Notes under the pieces: generated by a model
Told to the model about the DNA's origin: nothing
The model's database searches: none
Seen by the model: the letters and a program-made list of their open reading frames with translations, nothing else
Translations under genes and position numbers: made by a program
NCBI GenBank assembly: GCA_930367215.1
Contig: OV884059.1
Location: 10,068,945 to 10,132,944 of the forward strand
DNA length: 64,000 bases
Origin: Pollenia angustigena
Lineage: Eukaryota; Arthropoda; Insecta; Diptera; Polleniidae
Direction: 5' to 3'
Shown: in pieces, positions 1-12,207 of the stretch
How the letters are laid out: every line of letters begins with the position of its first letter
How positions within the stretch are numbered: the first letter of the stretch is position 1

Positions 1-2052
1 GTTTTCAATAGATACCTTATTAATTCATCTCCCACACAAAAATCAACAAACAACTAATATTAATTGTGCTGACGTCTTTGGAACATATCCAACTAGGTTA
101 TTTGTATCACTTTCGGCTCTTTTCTCCACTTGCACTTGAACTAATTCTGGTATTTTTAAAAATGCATTTCATTGTATTGGATTAGCACATTGTCAGATAT
201 TGACGGAAAATCTTTTTTTTTTAAAAAAGTATATATTTCAGTTAACATGAAAGAGATGCTAAATCATCTTGATATACAACATAAATATACATGGCAATTT
301 AATGCATTTTTCTTTTGAAATGTTAATAATAAATCTATGAGTGTTTAGTATTAAAAAGATAAGAGGTTTTAATAATAATAATAATTTTTATTATGTAATG
401 TCTTAATGAAAAAGTATATTTTGATTAAATAGTTTAATTAAGACAGTTATTGTTTTTCTTAGATAAGACCACCTTAGCGTTTTTTCCGCACACATTTGAA
501 AATTAATTTGATTTCCTAAAATTTGTCTAACTTATCACTCAAATTAGACTTTCCCATCATTAACTGATTTTTAATTTAACATTTAAAAAATCTTTTTATA
601 AAAAACATGGGAGTGGAATAAAAGCTTTAATAAAATACTAATTATAGAATCTTTCTAACAAAATGAAAGCGTTTACTTTTATTAATTGCATTGAATTTGA
701 ATTAATTTGTGTTTTGCATTCTAATTAATTTGTTTGTAAATTAAGATGCTACACAAAATTGCATTTAAAATAGTTCAAGCAATAAAACGTTTACACCAGC
801 AATAATTTTTAAATATATTTTTATTAGCCAAACTTTATCGATTATGATTGATAAATAATTAAGAAAAGTTTAAGAAGTAGGGTGAAATAAGAACATTAAT
901 TATAGATAACACTGCTTTACAAATTTTTAATTTGGAAAATTACCAAGAACGCCACGTGCCTAGATAAGTTAACTTTGACCTCCTGAACACGAAAAACGCT
1001 GTAATTTTTTTTTCATTAGTTAAGTTTTTTAGATAACGGTACTTTTGTGTTTTTCGGTGTATGGTCCCACTCAAACCCTTGTGGAGCCCAACCGAAAAGT
1101 CCGATCGAGATAAATGGCATATCGTTGGAAAGGCAACTGAATGCCTTTTCCGTCGATATGCTAAAAAATTTTATCTGATAAGAATTGGCTGAATTGCTTT
1201 ATGCCATTTATCTACATAAAGCATAAAACCAATGCGGACGAAACTTAGACTAGTTAGTGTTTTACTATTAAATGTTTTTGCTAACGATTTTTGATTATTT
1301 TTTGTAACAATGCGTTTTTTGTTTGTTTGCATTGGCACCACTTAAATCGCAAATTCTAGTAAAATTGTAAACACAATTTTTACGGCATTTTTGCGGTTTT
1401 GTGGTTGAGCTAAAAAAAAAAAACTAGAACTTTATGTAATTATTAGGTGTGTTCATTTACTTCACTAGCAGAAAAAATTGCAACGAGAGAAGAAATTTTA
1501 AATTTACAAAATTTGTCTCCCAAAATACTCAAAAAAATAAAAAGTACGCTTTACCAGCAACAACTAGCAAGTTACTAAGTTGAGTTACTGCCTGTTTGTA
1601 GAACGCGAGCGCAAAAGTGACTCGTTCAACTTACATTTAAAACAAAAACAAAATTTGTTTTTTTTTTTTTTGGGGATTTAACACATTTTTAATATATTTC
1701 CCTTTTTTATTATTTACGCTTATTTTTCTTTGTTTCGTTTAAATGAAAATATGAAAAAATAGCTACACTTTAATCTTACTCTTATCACTAACTTATACGG
1801 TCCTAATTAAGATTAACATTTTTGTTAAGTTTGTAAAAGGTACGCAATAAACTTATGTTCTTTTTCTTGATTGAGTGGTTTAAAAAAGAAGAATTTAAAA
1901 AAAGAATCTTAAACCGTTGACAACACATTAAATTTTTGATTTTTTATAGACAATTGTCATGCAAATATGTCTTCCCCAAAAATAAGTAAATATGAAAGAC
2001 AATATTAAAAAGTTTGGGAAAAAGAATGCTGGGCTATTGGTAATTATTTATG
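1..2052. other. AT-rich non-coding DNA, no gene seen
   Basis: No reading frame with coding character, no splice-bounded exon and no clear inverted repeat was found. There are many short A/T runs. A more complex stretch at about 1040-1260 repeats an ATAAATGGCATA-like word in both orientations and may be an eroded transposon. Confidence 0.5.
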
Positions 2053-2054
2053 AT

Positions 2055-3502
2055 CAGGGTTGATAAAGTTGGTACAATTGTACTTTTTTGGTACAATTCA
2101 AAACTAAAAAGTACGCTGGTACCCCCGTGACTCATTTGGTACTATTTCCAAATTTGTCAAACCTACATATTTATAATTGATATAAAATGGCAAATCGAAT
2201 TTGCTGTCCAATGAATATTAGCGGCGTTTAGTGTTTGGTGCAAATAGTCTTGCAAAAATGCAAAATGTCGTAGCTTTTTTATGAAATCTAAGGGAAACTC
2301 TATTTTTTTGTTGTTGGATTTAACAAATCAGCTATGATATTTGGCAAGACCATTTGCACCAAACACAGAACTCCGCTATTGTGAATAGATTTTTGCACTT
2401 GTTCATTGAACGATTACTTATGCCACATTCTAAATTTAGTATCAGCGGCAGCATATAAGCGTGCATTTTCTGATGATACTGACAAGTTTCTAAAAGATAT
2501 AGAAAACCACTTCTGCAAAAGTTCTACATAGACTTTTTACTCCTTTCCTGTTTCTGCAGTATATATTGAAAATTGTAAACACGATAAATTTGAAAGTGCA
2601 ATCCGAAGATGTTCGTATGCACATATTTTTGGAACGATTAAACATTTTTTTTCGTTTAAAATTCGAGATTGCATTTTGAAATTATTCGTCAATTTTCCAC
2701 AAAAAAAATTCAAAAAATTGTATGAAAACGCTCTCTGGAGGCAATCATAAAATAAAAATTAATGGATGTCTCGACCCGCACGATAAAGGGGTGGCTAGAC
2801 TAAATACATTTTGTTTGCCTATATTCTTGAATATTTTGGAAAACTAACTATTTTGAAAAATCCGGGGCTCGAAATTAATTTTTGACCACTGGTTTCTTTG
2901 GCAAAGTTTCTTGGAGTGACTTATAGAACAAGAGGCGCGTTGTGCTTTCGACGCGAAAAAATTTTACCCACCCTATTATTATGTAATATTCATTTGCAAA
3001 TGAATTTTAAGTACCTTTTGTTTTTGTTTTTAAAAAAGCAATAAAAAAATTTATAAAAAAAGATTTAGTACTATTGGGGCCGAAAAAGTACGATTTTAAA
3101 AGTTCGTTGGTACGATATTGGTTTTCTCATTTATCATATCTGTTTATGATGCATCGAAGTGTTAAATAAATGAGTCAAATTTGTATTTTTATTGTTGATT
3201 TTAAGGATGGCTAAACCCGATTCAAAAACAGAAAATTTTCTCTGTTTGTAATTCCTCATTGAAATCGCATAAAAAGAATTTAATAAAACATGCCGTAACC
3301 AGTCGCAACAAACAAAATAAAATAATTTTTTTTACTAAACAAATTTATTTGGGGATTTTATTTTTAAATTTTACTTATTTTTTAAATTTGGTCAGAAATA
3401 AAAACAAAAAAAAAAAAAAAATATTAATTTTTTAAAGTTTTGTTTTTTAATTTGGGGACTTTTTTTTGGGATAAGGAAAAAAAAGTACCTGGCAGACCTG
3501 AT
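2055..3502. repeat. possible eroded DNA transposon with GTAC-rich ends
   Basis: The left edge reads CAGGGTTGATAAAG and the right edge ends GTACCTGGCAGACCTG, so the tips are weakly inverted. Both ends carry GGTAC/GTACTTTTT words. No target duplication was recognised, so the limits are tentative. It contains the better-defined MITE at 2219-2378. Confidence 0.25.
2219..2378. mobile_element. MITE, 160 bp, with TAGCGG/CCGCTA ends
   Basis: About 40 bp at the left end (TAGCGGCGTTTAGTGTTTGG, then TGCAAATAGTCTTG) is the imperfect inverse of the right end (CAAGACCATTTGCACC, then AAACACAGAACTCCGCTA). A half copy of the same end lies at about 54237-54285. It has no coding capacity. Confidence 0.7.
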
Positions 3503-3755
3503 ACTTTCTACTTTCAGTCGATTCAGTGTTGTGAAAACTCAAATAAATGCTTTACAACTAGGGTATTCATTTAATCGACCTTTTGCTTTAATCTGTTAAT
3601 CGCTCGATTAATTAATCGAGGTTTTGGTTTAACCGGTTAATAATCGGTTAATTTAGTTTTTGGTCGGTTAACCGATTAATAAAGTTTTTTTTATAAATTA
3701 AGTAATTTCAATATATAAAAATGCATTAATTGCTTATTATTTGGAGTTTATAAGT

Positions 3756-5048
3756 AAAAAACAAGTTAGAGTGCTATATTCGGCAGTGCCGAATCTTTGA
3801 TACCCTCCACCGACACTTCGAATGTTTTAGGAGTAATATCTGTATGATGTCTATTTATTATTATAATCTTTGTAAAAACAGACATCTGCATTAAAATTTG
3901 TTGTGGTTTAGACCTATGTATATAAAATTATTGATCGACAATCAGAATCAATTTTAAAAAGTTTGAGTAGAATATCTGTTTAAGATGAACTTAAATGTTT
4001 TTCAAGAGAACAAATTATATAAAAGCCATGGTAAGCTATGAACCAATCATCCCAAATTCTGCAGAACGATTTCTGGTATTAAAAAACATAAATATTAATA
4101 CAGCGGTGCAATTAGTTTAAGCGTTTGCAGTGAATTTCAAAAGGCTGCTAAAATGGAATCTAAGGTAAATTATGGACCGTATATCACAAAATTGCATAAC
4201 ATTTTTTCTGGCCATATGAAGCTAAACTGGAAGAAAGTTTACCGGCTATTTAATTATTTTAACAGAGTGGCCTTTAAATGAGGCCTATGGTAAGTTATGC
4301 ACCGATTTTCACCAAATTTCACAGTGTCATTTCTAGTTCTATAAAACTGTGATGTGCCAAATTTTGTTATGATAGCGTTATTTTTTACGGTTTAAGGCGT
4401 ACTTAACTGTTTTCCGGAAGTTGGGTTTATATGGGGCCTAGGGTAAATTATGGACCGATCTTCACGAAACTTCACAGTATTATTTCTAGTCTTATAAAAT
4501 TGTGACGAGCCAAATTTTGTTATGATAACATTATTAATTATGGTCTTAGGCGTACTAAACTGTTTTCCGGAAGTAGGGTTTATATGGGGCCTAGGGTAAA
4601 TTATAGACCGATCTTCACGAAATTTTACCGCGTGATTTCCAGTTGAATAAGGCAAACCCTTGCAAAATCTTATGTTGTTCTGTGCATTATTCCACCATTT
4701 ATGTGAGTTTTTGTAACAAAATTATCAAATTTTTTTAGGTGGTGGTTCCACATTTTCATTCATAGCTCTGATCCTACTGAACCGATTTTGCTTAATTTCA
4801 ATCCCAAACTGCTTAGGATAACTACAAGCAATTTGACACCCAGTTTGTTTAGTTCTTTTGAGTTTTTCGAAAGTGAGCGTGTTTTCAACAGACGGACAGA
4901 CGGACATGGCTAAATCGACTAAGAATTACTCAAGGACCCAGAATATATATACTTTATGGGGTCTGAGATGAATAATAAAAAAGTTTCACACGGAATGACA
5001 AACTTAATATACCCTCTTCACAACTAATTGTGGTGGAGGGTGCAAAAA
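3756..5048 (+). repeat. dispersed repeat, 'ACAAG..GCTATATTCG' family, long copy
   Basis: It opens with AAAAAACAAGTTAGAGTGC and TATATTCGGCAGTGCCGAA, then TACCCTCCACC. It closes with AATATACCCTCTTCACAAC and GTGGTGGAGGGT, so TACCC(T)CCACC recurs inverted at the far end. Other words typical of the family are GGACAGACGGACATGGCTAA and ACGGAATGACAAACTTA. Related copies occur at 6585, 9159, 25277 and 45605. No coding frame is credible. Confidence 0.7.
4270..4640 (+). repeat. tandem repeat, about 154-bp period, inside the dispersed repeat
   Basis: The block GTACTTAACTGTTTTCCGGA, then TATATGGGGCCTAGGGTAAA, then GACCGATCTTCACGAAA occurs at about 4398 and again at about 4552 with few changes. A more diverged unit precedes them. 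Open frames here arise only from the repetition. Confidence 0.75.
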
Positions 5049-5315
5049 AACAATAAAATACCAAACATAACAATTCTTGAACTAAAACGAGCAAGCAAAA
5101 AAAAAACAATTCATAAATATGTAATATGCATTTTCCAATTAATGCAGAAGGTGTGGTATTAAGTCATATCGTCATAATATCCTAAATAAAATTTAAAATT
5201 TTTTAAAGTAAATATTTTAAACAAAATGAAAATTGTAATGCTGTGTTCATTGATTCGTCACAACTGTATATGTATTTTAATTCAAAATATAAGCAGTAGC
5301 TTACAGCAGTCATAT

Positions 5316-5525
5316 CGTTGGCTTAATATGCAAACCTGCTAACTCACTTTCAGCCCATTTTACAGGAGAGAAAAAAAACTTTTTATTTTTCCTATTTGAA
5401 GCTTGATAGAAAATTAAAATTACAGTCAGTTATACACACTTCAAGACTTAAATAGAAGAAAAACTACATGCTGGTCGACGAGGCGTATCTTTCTCTACCA
5501 CACGGCATCAAAATCTCAATTTACA
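5316..5525 (+). mobile_element. truncated copy of the CGTCGGCTTAATATGC MITE
   Basis: It is collinear with the intact element at 30305-30549. Shared words are GGCTTAATATGCAAACC, CATTTTACAGGAGA, CTGGTCGACGAGGCGTATC and TTTCTCTACCACAC. The right terminal inverted repeat is missing. Confidence 0.75.
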
Positions 5526-6584
5526 TAAAAAGGGATTTAATCCGACGATATATATTTCCTGTAATTATTTATGACTACCTTGTGAATCCCCCAAATATTT
5601 ACATATTTATACAAAAATAAACTGAGATAATTTTATTAGTTATTTCAATAGTTGTAGGAGATCTTATAAAATAATCTTTAAAAAAAGTTATTTATTTTAA
5701 ATGTTTAGGATTAAAGCGACTCTTTTCTTTCGTTTAACAAAATTTGACTTGGAAAATAATATTTCACTTATCGTAGATGAATGTCTAATTTCTCAGTCCT
5801 TTTCCAGGATTTCTCTTAACATATAAAATACTCCATTATGCCATTAAAGTTGTTTTAAATTTTTAACACTTCTAATTGTTTCGGTTAATTCTGTTAAAAG
5901 ACTGATATGAGAAGAAACAAATAACTAACACATCCACATAAAAAGTACGTAAAACAAAAAAAGGTGTTGGCAATCAAATATTTAACCCATTTTTCGATAC
6001 ATTCATCTTGATCGATGATGAAGATAAAAAAACATTGAAAAATATTGTAATTTTAGTCATCGGTCGGCGGAAAATAGGTTAAAATGAAGATAACTGAACA
6101 CCTTCTTTGTTTGTATAAAAAAATATTTTCTAAACAAATACATTTTGTATATGAGACGAAACAAATAATTAAAAACACAAAAAAATATGTTATAATACTA
6201 CAAAATATTGAAAATTTTGTTACTTCGGTTAATCGGTTAATCGACTGAAATTAACCGGTTTAATCGTTAATCGAAAAAAGCCAATTTGAAATTCACCGAC
6301 CAGTTAATCGGGTAGTAGTTAATCGGTTAACCCTATTTACAACACTGAAAAAAAATTTCGATTCGCTCAGTTTCAACTGAAATAATTAGACATAAAATTG
6401 CTTTCGACCCGAAAAATTATTCGATCAAGACTCCAGAATTAGCCCCCTGAATTTAATTGTTTCGAACTATTTGCTAAATATTTTGTTTGTTTTTTAGTTT
6501 ATTTAAAAACTAAACCGTTTTTGAGTTACGCGACTATATGTTTTGCAACCTCCTCCACTTTCGAAATAACAGTATATGTATATA

Positions 6585-6980
6585 TAAAACAAGAGCTAAC
6601 CCAAAAAACGGTTAGCACCACCCAGTTTTTTGTCAGTTTTTTCAACAAGCACTGAAACAGGCCTATTGTTAATTATGTTCGAATAATTTTCCATATGCTG
6701 TCAATAAAAGGGCGCTTTGTAGTAAAATATCTGTATTGTTATAAATTTGTATGAACATATGTATATAAAAATGGAACGTTAGTGACTGATTCATCATCGC
6801 ACAGTCTAGCGCCTGAAGCTAAAATTTAGACCGGAGGTTGGTCTCTCGCCAAATCGACGGGATTTTTGGAAATTCGAATGTTAAGGGGGATAAAAACGTG
6901 TAGCGGGGTCCTAAAAAAGTTGCACACGGAATGACAAAATTAGTATTTTTATTTGCTTCAAGTGGAAGAGGGTATAAAAA
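6585..6980 (+). repeat. dispersed repeat copy, diverged
   Basis: It starts AAAACAAGAGCTAACCC and ends GCACACGGAATGACAAAA, then GTGGAAGAGGGTATAAAAA, like the 3' end of the copy at 3756-5048. The middle is diverged. Confidence 0.5.
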
Positions 6981-6984
6981 TAGA

Positions 6985-7755
6985 ACATGTGATAATTTTA
7001 AGCTGAATAAACATACAAACATATGTATAACAAAATTTGAAAAATATGTAGCGTGTTTCTTATTCCTTTTTAGTAAAATAGTTTTTCAAAAAACTTTTTA
7101 CTTTTTATTGGCTTTTTTAGTTACAAAATTTCACGCTTTGTCGAGTATATTAATACTAATTAAAAATTTAAGTTATAATTAATAGTTTACAAATATCATG
7201 TTAATTTTGTTTGTATAGGTGTTTGCCCAATTCGAATTAATAAAACTTCAATATTAATAGTCTGAATTAAATAGAAGGTGACCAGTTGGGGGCTAGTAAA
7301 TATATTGATTTTGACATTACTCAACAATAGTTAATGCCCCTTATGCTTTTCAAATTTTATGACACAGTTATAAGAATGACCTAATTTTGACACGTGCAAA
7401 CTTGTTTAGGACAAAAAACATGAAAGTCAAAAGTCTTGAAAGAAAAGAATAATATATTTATTGTTTTTGTTTGATGACCTCTTAAAAATAAACTTTGAAT
7501 TGGAAAGTTTTTAATAAAAGTAATATCTATTTAGTCAAACTTTTCGACTATTTTTTAGTCTAAAGTCTCGCCATTATCTCAACTATGGTCTAGTCTATGG
7601 CCTCGATTACTGGCTAGCGTATAATCTCAATAATTGTATCGAATATTGGTCTTCAGTTTTGCCAATTATCTTATCTACAGTATCGGAAAAAATAATAGGT
7701 ACACATACAATTTGTATTAGGTTCTTTAATTATAGAAACTTAACTAAACTGAGTA
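6985..7755. other. non-coding spacer with TAGTCTA-type cryptic simple repeat
   Basis: No gene was seen. About 7550-7690 is built from variations on AGTCTA/GGTCTAGTCTATGG. The same low-complexity sequence recurs at about 51890-52135 and around 54770-55500. Confidence 0.5.
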
Positions 7756-7758
7756 ATA

Positions 7759-7985
7759 GGGGCCGAATTGAAATTGAAATCGAACGAGTTTTAAGTTTAA
7801 TTATCTACAAAATCAGCGTAGTTTTTCCTGGCTGAAAGAGTTATTCTTGTAAAACTAATTGGTACTTACAAAATGAAATTGATCAAATGAAATATTTGTA
7901 TGAAGTTTTAGTACAGGGTCGTTTTTAAAATTTGCTCGATTTCAAATCTGCTTTATTGAAATTTCTGGAACATGGAAATAGGGCC
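7759..7985 (+). repeat. two-copy dispersed repeat, copy 1
   Basis: GAATTGAAATTGAAATCGAA, then TTTTTCC, then AATTGGTACTTACAAA aligns with 29583-29790 in the same order. Purines and pyrimidines near the ends suggest a DNA-transposon relic, but clear terminal inverted repeats were not seen. Confidence 0.45.
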
Positions 7986-9150
7986 ATTTTAATTTTGTTA
8001 CTTTTTGCTATCAAACCAGTGCACAGTAGGTAATTTGGCCCATATTTTTGGCCAAAATTTAAAACCTGCACTTTAGAAAAAGTAGTTTTTTTTGTTGTAA
8101 TGTGATAAAGAATACTTCAAAGCAAATAGAAGTGAATTTTTATTTTATAAATAACAAAAACCCGTTCATCGCCCGACTCTTAAAGTCAATGTATACAATC
8201 AACAGTTTAAGTGGGCGCGCTTCGTGTTATTTTTTATTACAATACCTGACACTAGTTTTAAATAAAAAAACAAATGAAAAATACAATAAAATATGGAAAA
8301 CAATATTAATAGTAAGTGCTTAATAAATACATAATCGTTGTTTAAGATAAAATAGTTTATTGGTGAAAAAAAATCAATCTTTTGATTTTATCTCAATTAA
8401 AAAAAAAAAAAAAGTTTTATACAACTTTGGAGAAGCTTTTAAAAAAAGTTTAAAATGTTTTAAAGCTAATAGTAATAAGGTCTTGATAAGTATTTGATTT
8501 TGAGATTGTATAATCAATTTCATGCTGCGTTTTTTTTGCGTTTTTTGGGATATCCCATTTTTTGCAGGCAACCTCTATTTCGCTTAAGCTCTGAAAACAC
8601 TGAGTATCTTAGCGCCAGTGAAAACGATGAGTGCGCAAATGATGTCAGTATGTTAACATACACAATTTACACAAATGATTTGGATGATATTAAATAAGAA
8701 AATTAATAAGATATACCAAAAGTAGACAAAAATAAATTTTAAAAATTTTGTGCTGGTATTGATTAAAGTATCCATGGTTTGTCAGAAATTGAGTTAAGTA
8801 TTTAATATCATTTCCGTGCGTTCTCTCGACCCACCTTCGAATGTTTGGGATCAGGGAAAACGGCCATTTTACTGTTTAAATTGGCTAAAGCCTTAGTTAT
8901 ATCTACTCTTCTTTTTATGTTTTAAAGTATACTGTTCCGTATACTAAATCATTAGAATTAAATAAAATTAATATTTTTTACGGCAGTTTCTTGTTCTATA
9001 TTAATGAATTCTAGCCTTTGATTGCTATAATTTGTTTATAGCTCTTTAGGTATTTAATGGAACAAAAAAACCCCTATCGGAAATGGTTTTAATTGCTAGT
9101 ACTTGAAAGATTAAGTTATCAACGAAAAAAAATTTAATTAAATTTATTGC
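7986..9150. other. spacer, nothing recognised
   Basis: AT-rich. Short open frames around 8102-8700 have no coding bias and no recognisable motifs. They are not supported as genes. Confidence 0.45.
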
Positions 9151-9158
9151 AGTATGAT

Positions 9159-9505
9159 AAAAAACAAGTAAAAGTCATACATTTGAATGTGTCGAATCTT
9201 ATATACCCTTCACCATAGTTTTGAAAAGCCAATTTGTTTCTCAGCTTATGTGGTATGGACGCTATGTGTCAAAATTCTTATTCCGGGAGCATCTGCGATA
9301 CAAATGTATCAGATCTGGGGTTTTCTTAAAACCCGTTTTAACCAACACTCGGACAGACGTGTGTCGTTAAATCAACTTTGCTACTCAAAAGTACCAACTA
9401 TATATGTATATACATACTTTATAAGGTTTAACATAATTTTTGTAGAAATTTCAAACGAAATGAAAAACTTATATATACCCATTCCATTTGTGTTGAAGGT
9501 TAGGA
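9159..9505 (+). repeat. dispersed repeat copy
   Basis: It begins AAAAAACAAGTAAAAGTCAT, then GTCGAATCTTATATACCC and TTCACC. It ends with ACGAAATGAAAAACTTATAT and ACCCATTCCATTTGTG. It is a short member of the family seen at 3756 and lies directly beside the left arm of the fold-back element at 9524. Confidence 0.6.
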
Positions 9506-9784
9506 AAATCAAATGGTAACACTATGCAATAAATGGGAATTTTTTTTTCCTTGAATAACCACTATATTTGTTTGATCCGCTATAGTCACCTAACTGCAAA
9601 AATCATCATTATTTCAATTTTTATAGTAAGGTTTTTTTAAAAAAATTTTTTCTAAAAATTGAGATTTTTGAAAAGGTTGCTCCTTACATCTTATCGTAAC
9701 TTTGGAACGACGTGCTCGATTTTGTTATGCAATCCGTCAAAACATTTTAAATTTTAATTCAAAAAATTCATAAAAAATTTAAAT

Positions 9785-10243
9785 AAAACCAGTAAGAAAG
9801 TACATTTGGTCAAGCCCGACTATATGATATCCTACACCACAGTATTTTAAAACACATTGAGAATCATGCTTATGTGTCCACATAAAAATGGATCTATCTA
9901 TGTATGTTTTAAATTTCATTAAAATCGGTTTGATAGTTTCTGAGAGGCAGAAATTGCCCCCATCTCCCCTTGTGGTCCTATTTTTGAAAAACGGCATAGC
10001 TCATGTATGCATATAAATATGGATCTATCAATGTTTTAAATATAATTAAAATCGGTTTGATAGTTTCTGAGAGACAGACATTGCCCCTATCTGCCCTCTC
10101 AGTCCTACGATTCGGCCCATTTTCAATAGGTTTGGTCCTTGTGCCAATAAAAATCTATAAGCCAAATATTATCAAATTATCTCGAAAATTGCGACCTGTT
10201 CTTTGCGCACAAGGTTACATGGACAGCCAGCCAGCCGGTTTTT
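9785..10243 (+). repeat. dispersed repeat, 'AGTAAGAAAGTACA' family, 3'-truncated copy
   Basis: It starts AAACCAGTAAGAAAGTACAT, then GGTCAAGCCCGACTATATGA and CCTACACCACAGTA. It contains a repeated unit AAAATCGGTTTGATAGTTTC, then TGAGAGGCAGAAATTGCCCC. It stops after ACATGGACAGCCAGCCAGCC. The fuller copy is at 28114-28820. Confidence 0.75.
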
Positions 10244-10299
10244 ATTAAATTTTTTATTAAAAAAAATTATTTTTAGTAAAATACATGTGAGCTTTTATT

Positions 10300-12207
10300 A
10301 CAGATTCGTTGTTGAAGTTGGGAGTTGAGGACTTTCTGGTAGAGTGGATAGTCTGCATGATTGGCAGTAGGATTATAAACTCGAGCCTGGGGATCATGTG
10401 ATAAGGAGGAGGGTCACCAGGGGGCACCACAAGGGGGGTTCTATCACCACTACTGTGGTTGCTTGTTGCCAACGGGAATCTTAGGTCATTTGATTCTATG
10501 GGCAGGAAAGTTGTTGTCTATGCGGACGACATAGTTCTGCTGGTCAGGGGAACATTTCTGTCCACGATCGGGGAAATTATGCAGGTGATGCTAGGCGAAC
10601 TCTCGGCATGGGCAAAGGATAGGGGACTGGGTATTAACCCTGTGAAGACTGAGCTGGTGCTATTTACCAGAAGGTACAGGATAGAGGGATTTAGGGGGCC
10701 AGTGCTAGATGGCGTCGAGTTACCTCTGTCGGACGGAGCAAAGTATTTGGGTAACTTTCTGGACTGTAAACTTTCTTGGAAGAGAAATACTCAGGAGACT
10801 CAATGCATACTACACATGCAGGAGCTCCATTGGTAAGAACTGGGGTCTGAGGCCGGATATGGTAAACTGGATTTACACATCGGTGGTTAGGCCTATACTT
10901 ACCTATGGATGCACTGTTTGGTGGGGTGCGTTGAGAGTGGATAGCTATAGGAAGATGCTCAGCAGGGTTTATTAAAGAAGTGCGTCTCTTGGCATCTCAG
11001 GCGCAAGGAGAAGCACTTCGCAGGCAGCGCTGGACATCCTACTATATCTGTCCCCTATTGAGTATTATGTGAGGAGTGTGGCTGCTAGGAACTTACTTAG
11101 ACTTTACGAGTCTTCCTAAGTTAGACCTAGGCGGGATGATCACACGAGAATTTTGTACGAGATGGGTCTGCTTGATCAGGGTATTATTCTTGGGGGAATT
11201 TCGGATCATAGGACTATGACCCTGGACTTCGGTGCAACACCACCAGTGGAGTTCCCGGATAGGGATATTTGGCGTGTATCCAATTGACTGTTTGAGGGGT
11301 GGGCAGTATTTACGGATGGATCCAAGATGGAAACCGGCACTGGTTCCGGTGTATATATCGTGGACACCGAGGTGAAAAGGTCATTCAGACTCCCCGATGA
11401 GATCCTAGCGATCTGGAGGGCGACAGAGTTGATACTGGAACACATCGTGGGTGGATCTGTGGTGACAATTTTCGTCGATAGTCTGGCGGCGCTTAGGGCA
11501 TTGACAAATTATACGGTGCGATCGTGCCTGGTGGCTTGGTGTAGGAATGGTCTGGACTCTGCATGGTTGATGGAAATGAGGTGGTTGACGAACTCGCGAG
11601 AGGGGGTTCGAATCTGGACTTAGCGGTAAGGGACAGGGGGGTTAAGCCCCGTATGTTACTACTATGGGGTGATACGGGAGAAATTCCGTGATGACGTTAA
11701 CCGATCCTGGAGGGACAGAACGGATTGCAGGGTGTCCAGGGCACTATGGCCCAGATTAGACGCAACCAGGGTTCTACTGGGATTGGATAGGGGTAGTCTT
11801 GGAACACTTATAGGGTTCTTGACGGGTCATTGTTCTGAAGATTGTGCGATGATTCAGAGGAGCTGGAGACGATCGAGCATGTACTGTGCCATTGTCCCAG
11901 GATGCAGGGTCTCAGGCAGAAGTGGCTAGGAGATAGGTTTCAAGACGAACTGGGGTGCATCGCTGGATGTAGTCCGGCTGATCTATTGGGGTTTGTCAGG
12001 GAAATAGTGCGGCTGTTTCTGTTGAGGTAACTGTAGAGAGGGCAATAGTTCTACGCGACGTCTACTAACTTTCTATCTTTCTTGTTTCTATCCATCTCAT
12101 AATTATTTTCTTTTTTCTTTAAATTGAAGGGATTCACAATGGACCGTATTGGTCTCCGAGTGGAAGTGTGCCCTTGGGCGCATAACCCTTCTTAACCTAA
12201 CCTAACC
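10300..12207 (+). pseudogene. non-LTR retrotransposon fragment (RT and RNase H), dead
   Basis: The 3' half of a LINE-like polyprotein is readable across several frames. It shows GAPQGG, then after a frame change VLSPLLW (about 10420-10460), and the RT active-site box VVYADDIVLL at about 10513. These are followed by a thumb region (YLGNFLD), an RNase H start AVFTDGSKMETG at about 11308, its FVDSLAALRAL, and a C-terminal zinc-knuckle-like stretch HVLCHCPRMQGL near 11878. At least three frameshifts and several stops break it; one is a missing G in the G-run at 10431-10438. The 3' end runs into CTTAACCTAACCTAACC. RT plus RNase H suggests the I/LOA/R1 side of the LINE tree, but the clade is not certain. 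The 5' half is absent. Confidence 0.85.

Larger units (their letters stand above)
3559..6335. mobile_element. hAT-like non-autonomous transposon, 2.8 kb, 8-bp TSD
   Basis: The element begins TAGGGTATTC and ends GGTTAACCCTA. It is flanked by the identical octamer TTTACAAC at 3551-3558 and 6336-6343. Both ends carry many copies of CGGTTAA/TTAACCG-type words (3580-3690 and 6228-6334), which look like subterminal transposase-binding repeats. An 8-bp duplication and short TAGGG-like tips are typical of hAT elements; the superfamily assignment is inference. No transposase frame is present. The interior holds another dispersed repeat (3756-5048). Confidence 0.75.
3505..6447. mobile_element. GGGGCC-family MITE split by a later insertion
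   Basis: The flanks 3505-3558 and 6336-6447 match the middle and right half of the intact MITEs at 15325-15559 and 24627-24859. Shared words include CAGTGTTGTGAAAACTC and ATGCTTTACAAC on the left, and ATTCGCTCAG and CCAGAATTAGCCCC on the right. The left end is truncated. The two halves are separated by the element at 3559-6335, so this MITE is the older of the two. Confidence 0.7.

Noticed and set aside
4392..4655. Minus-strand frame with internally repeated peptide
   Set aside because: The peptide repetition mirrors the 154-bp DNA tandem repeat inside a dispersed element. There is no other coding sign.
9187..9519. 110-codon frame near 9.2 kb
   Set aside because: It lies entirely in a dispersed repeat whose other copies do not keep the frame.
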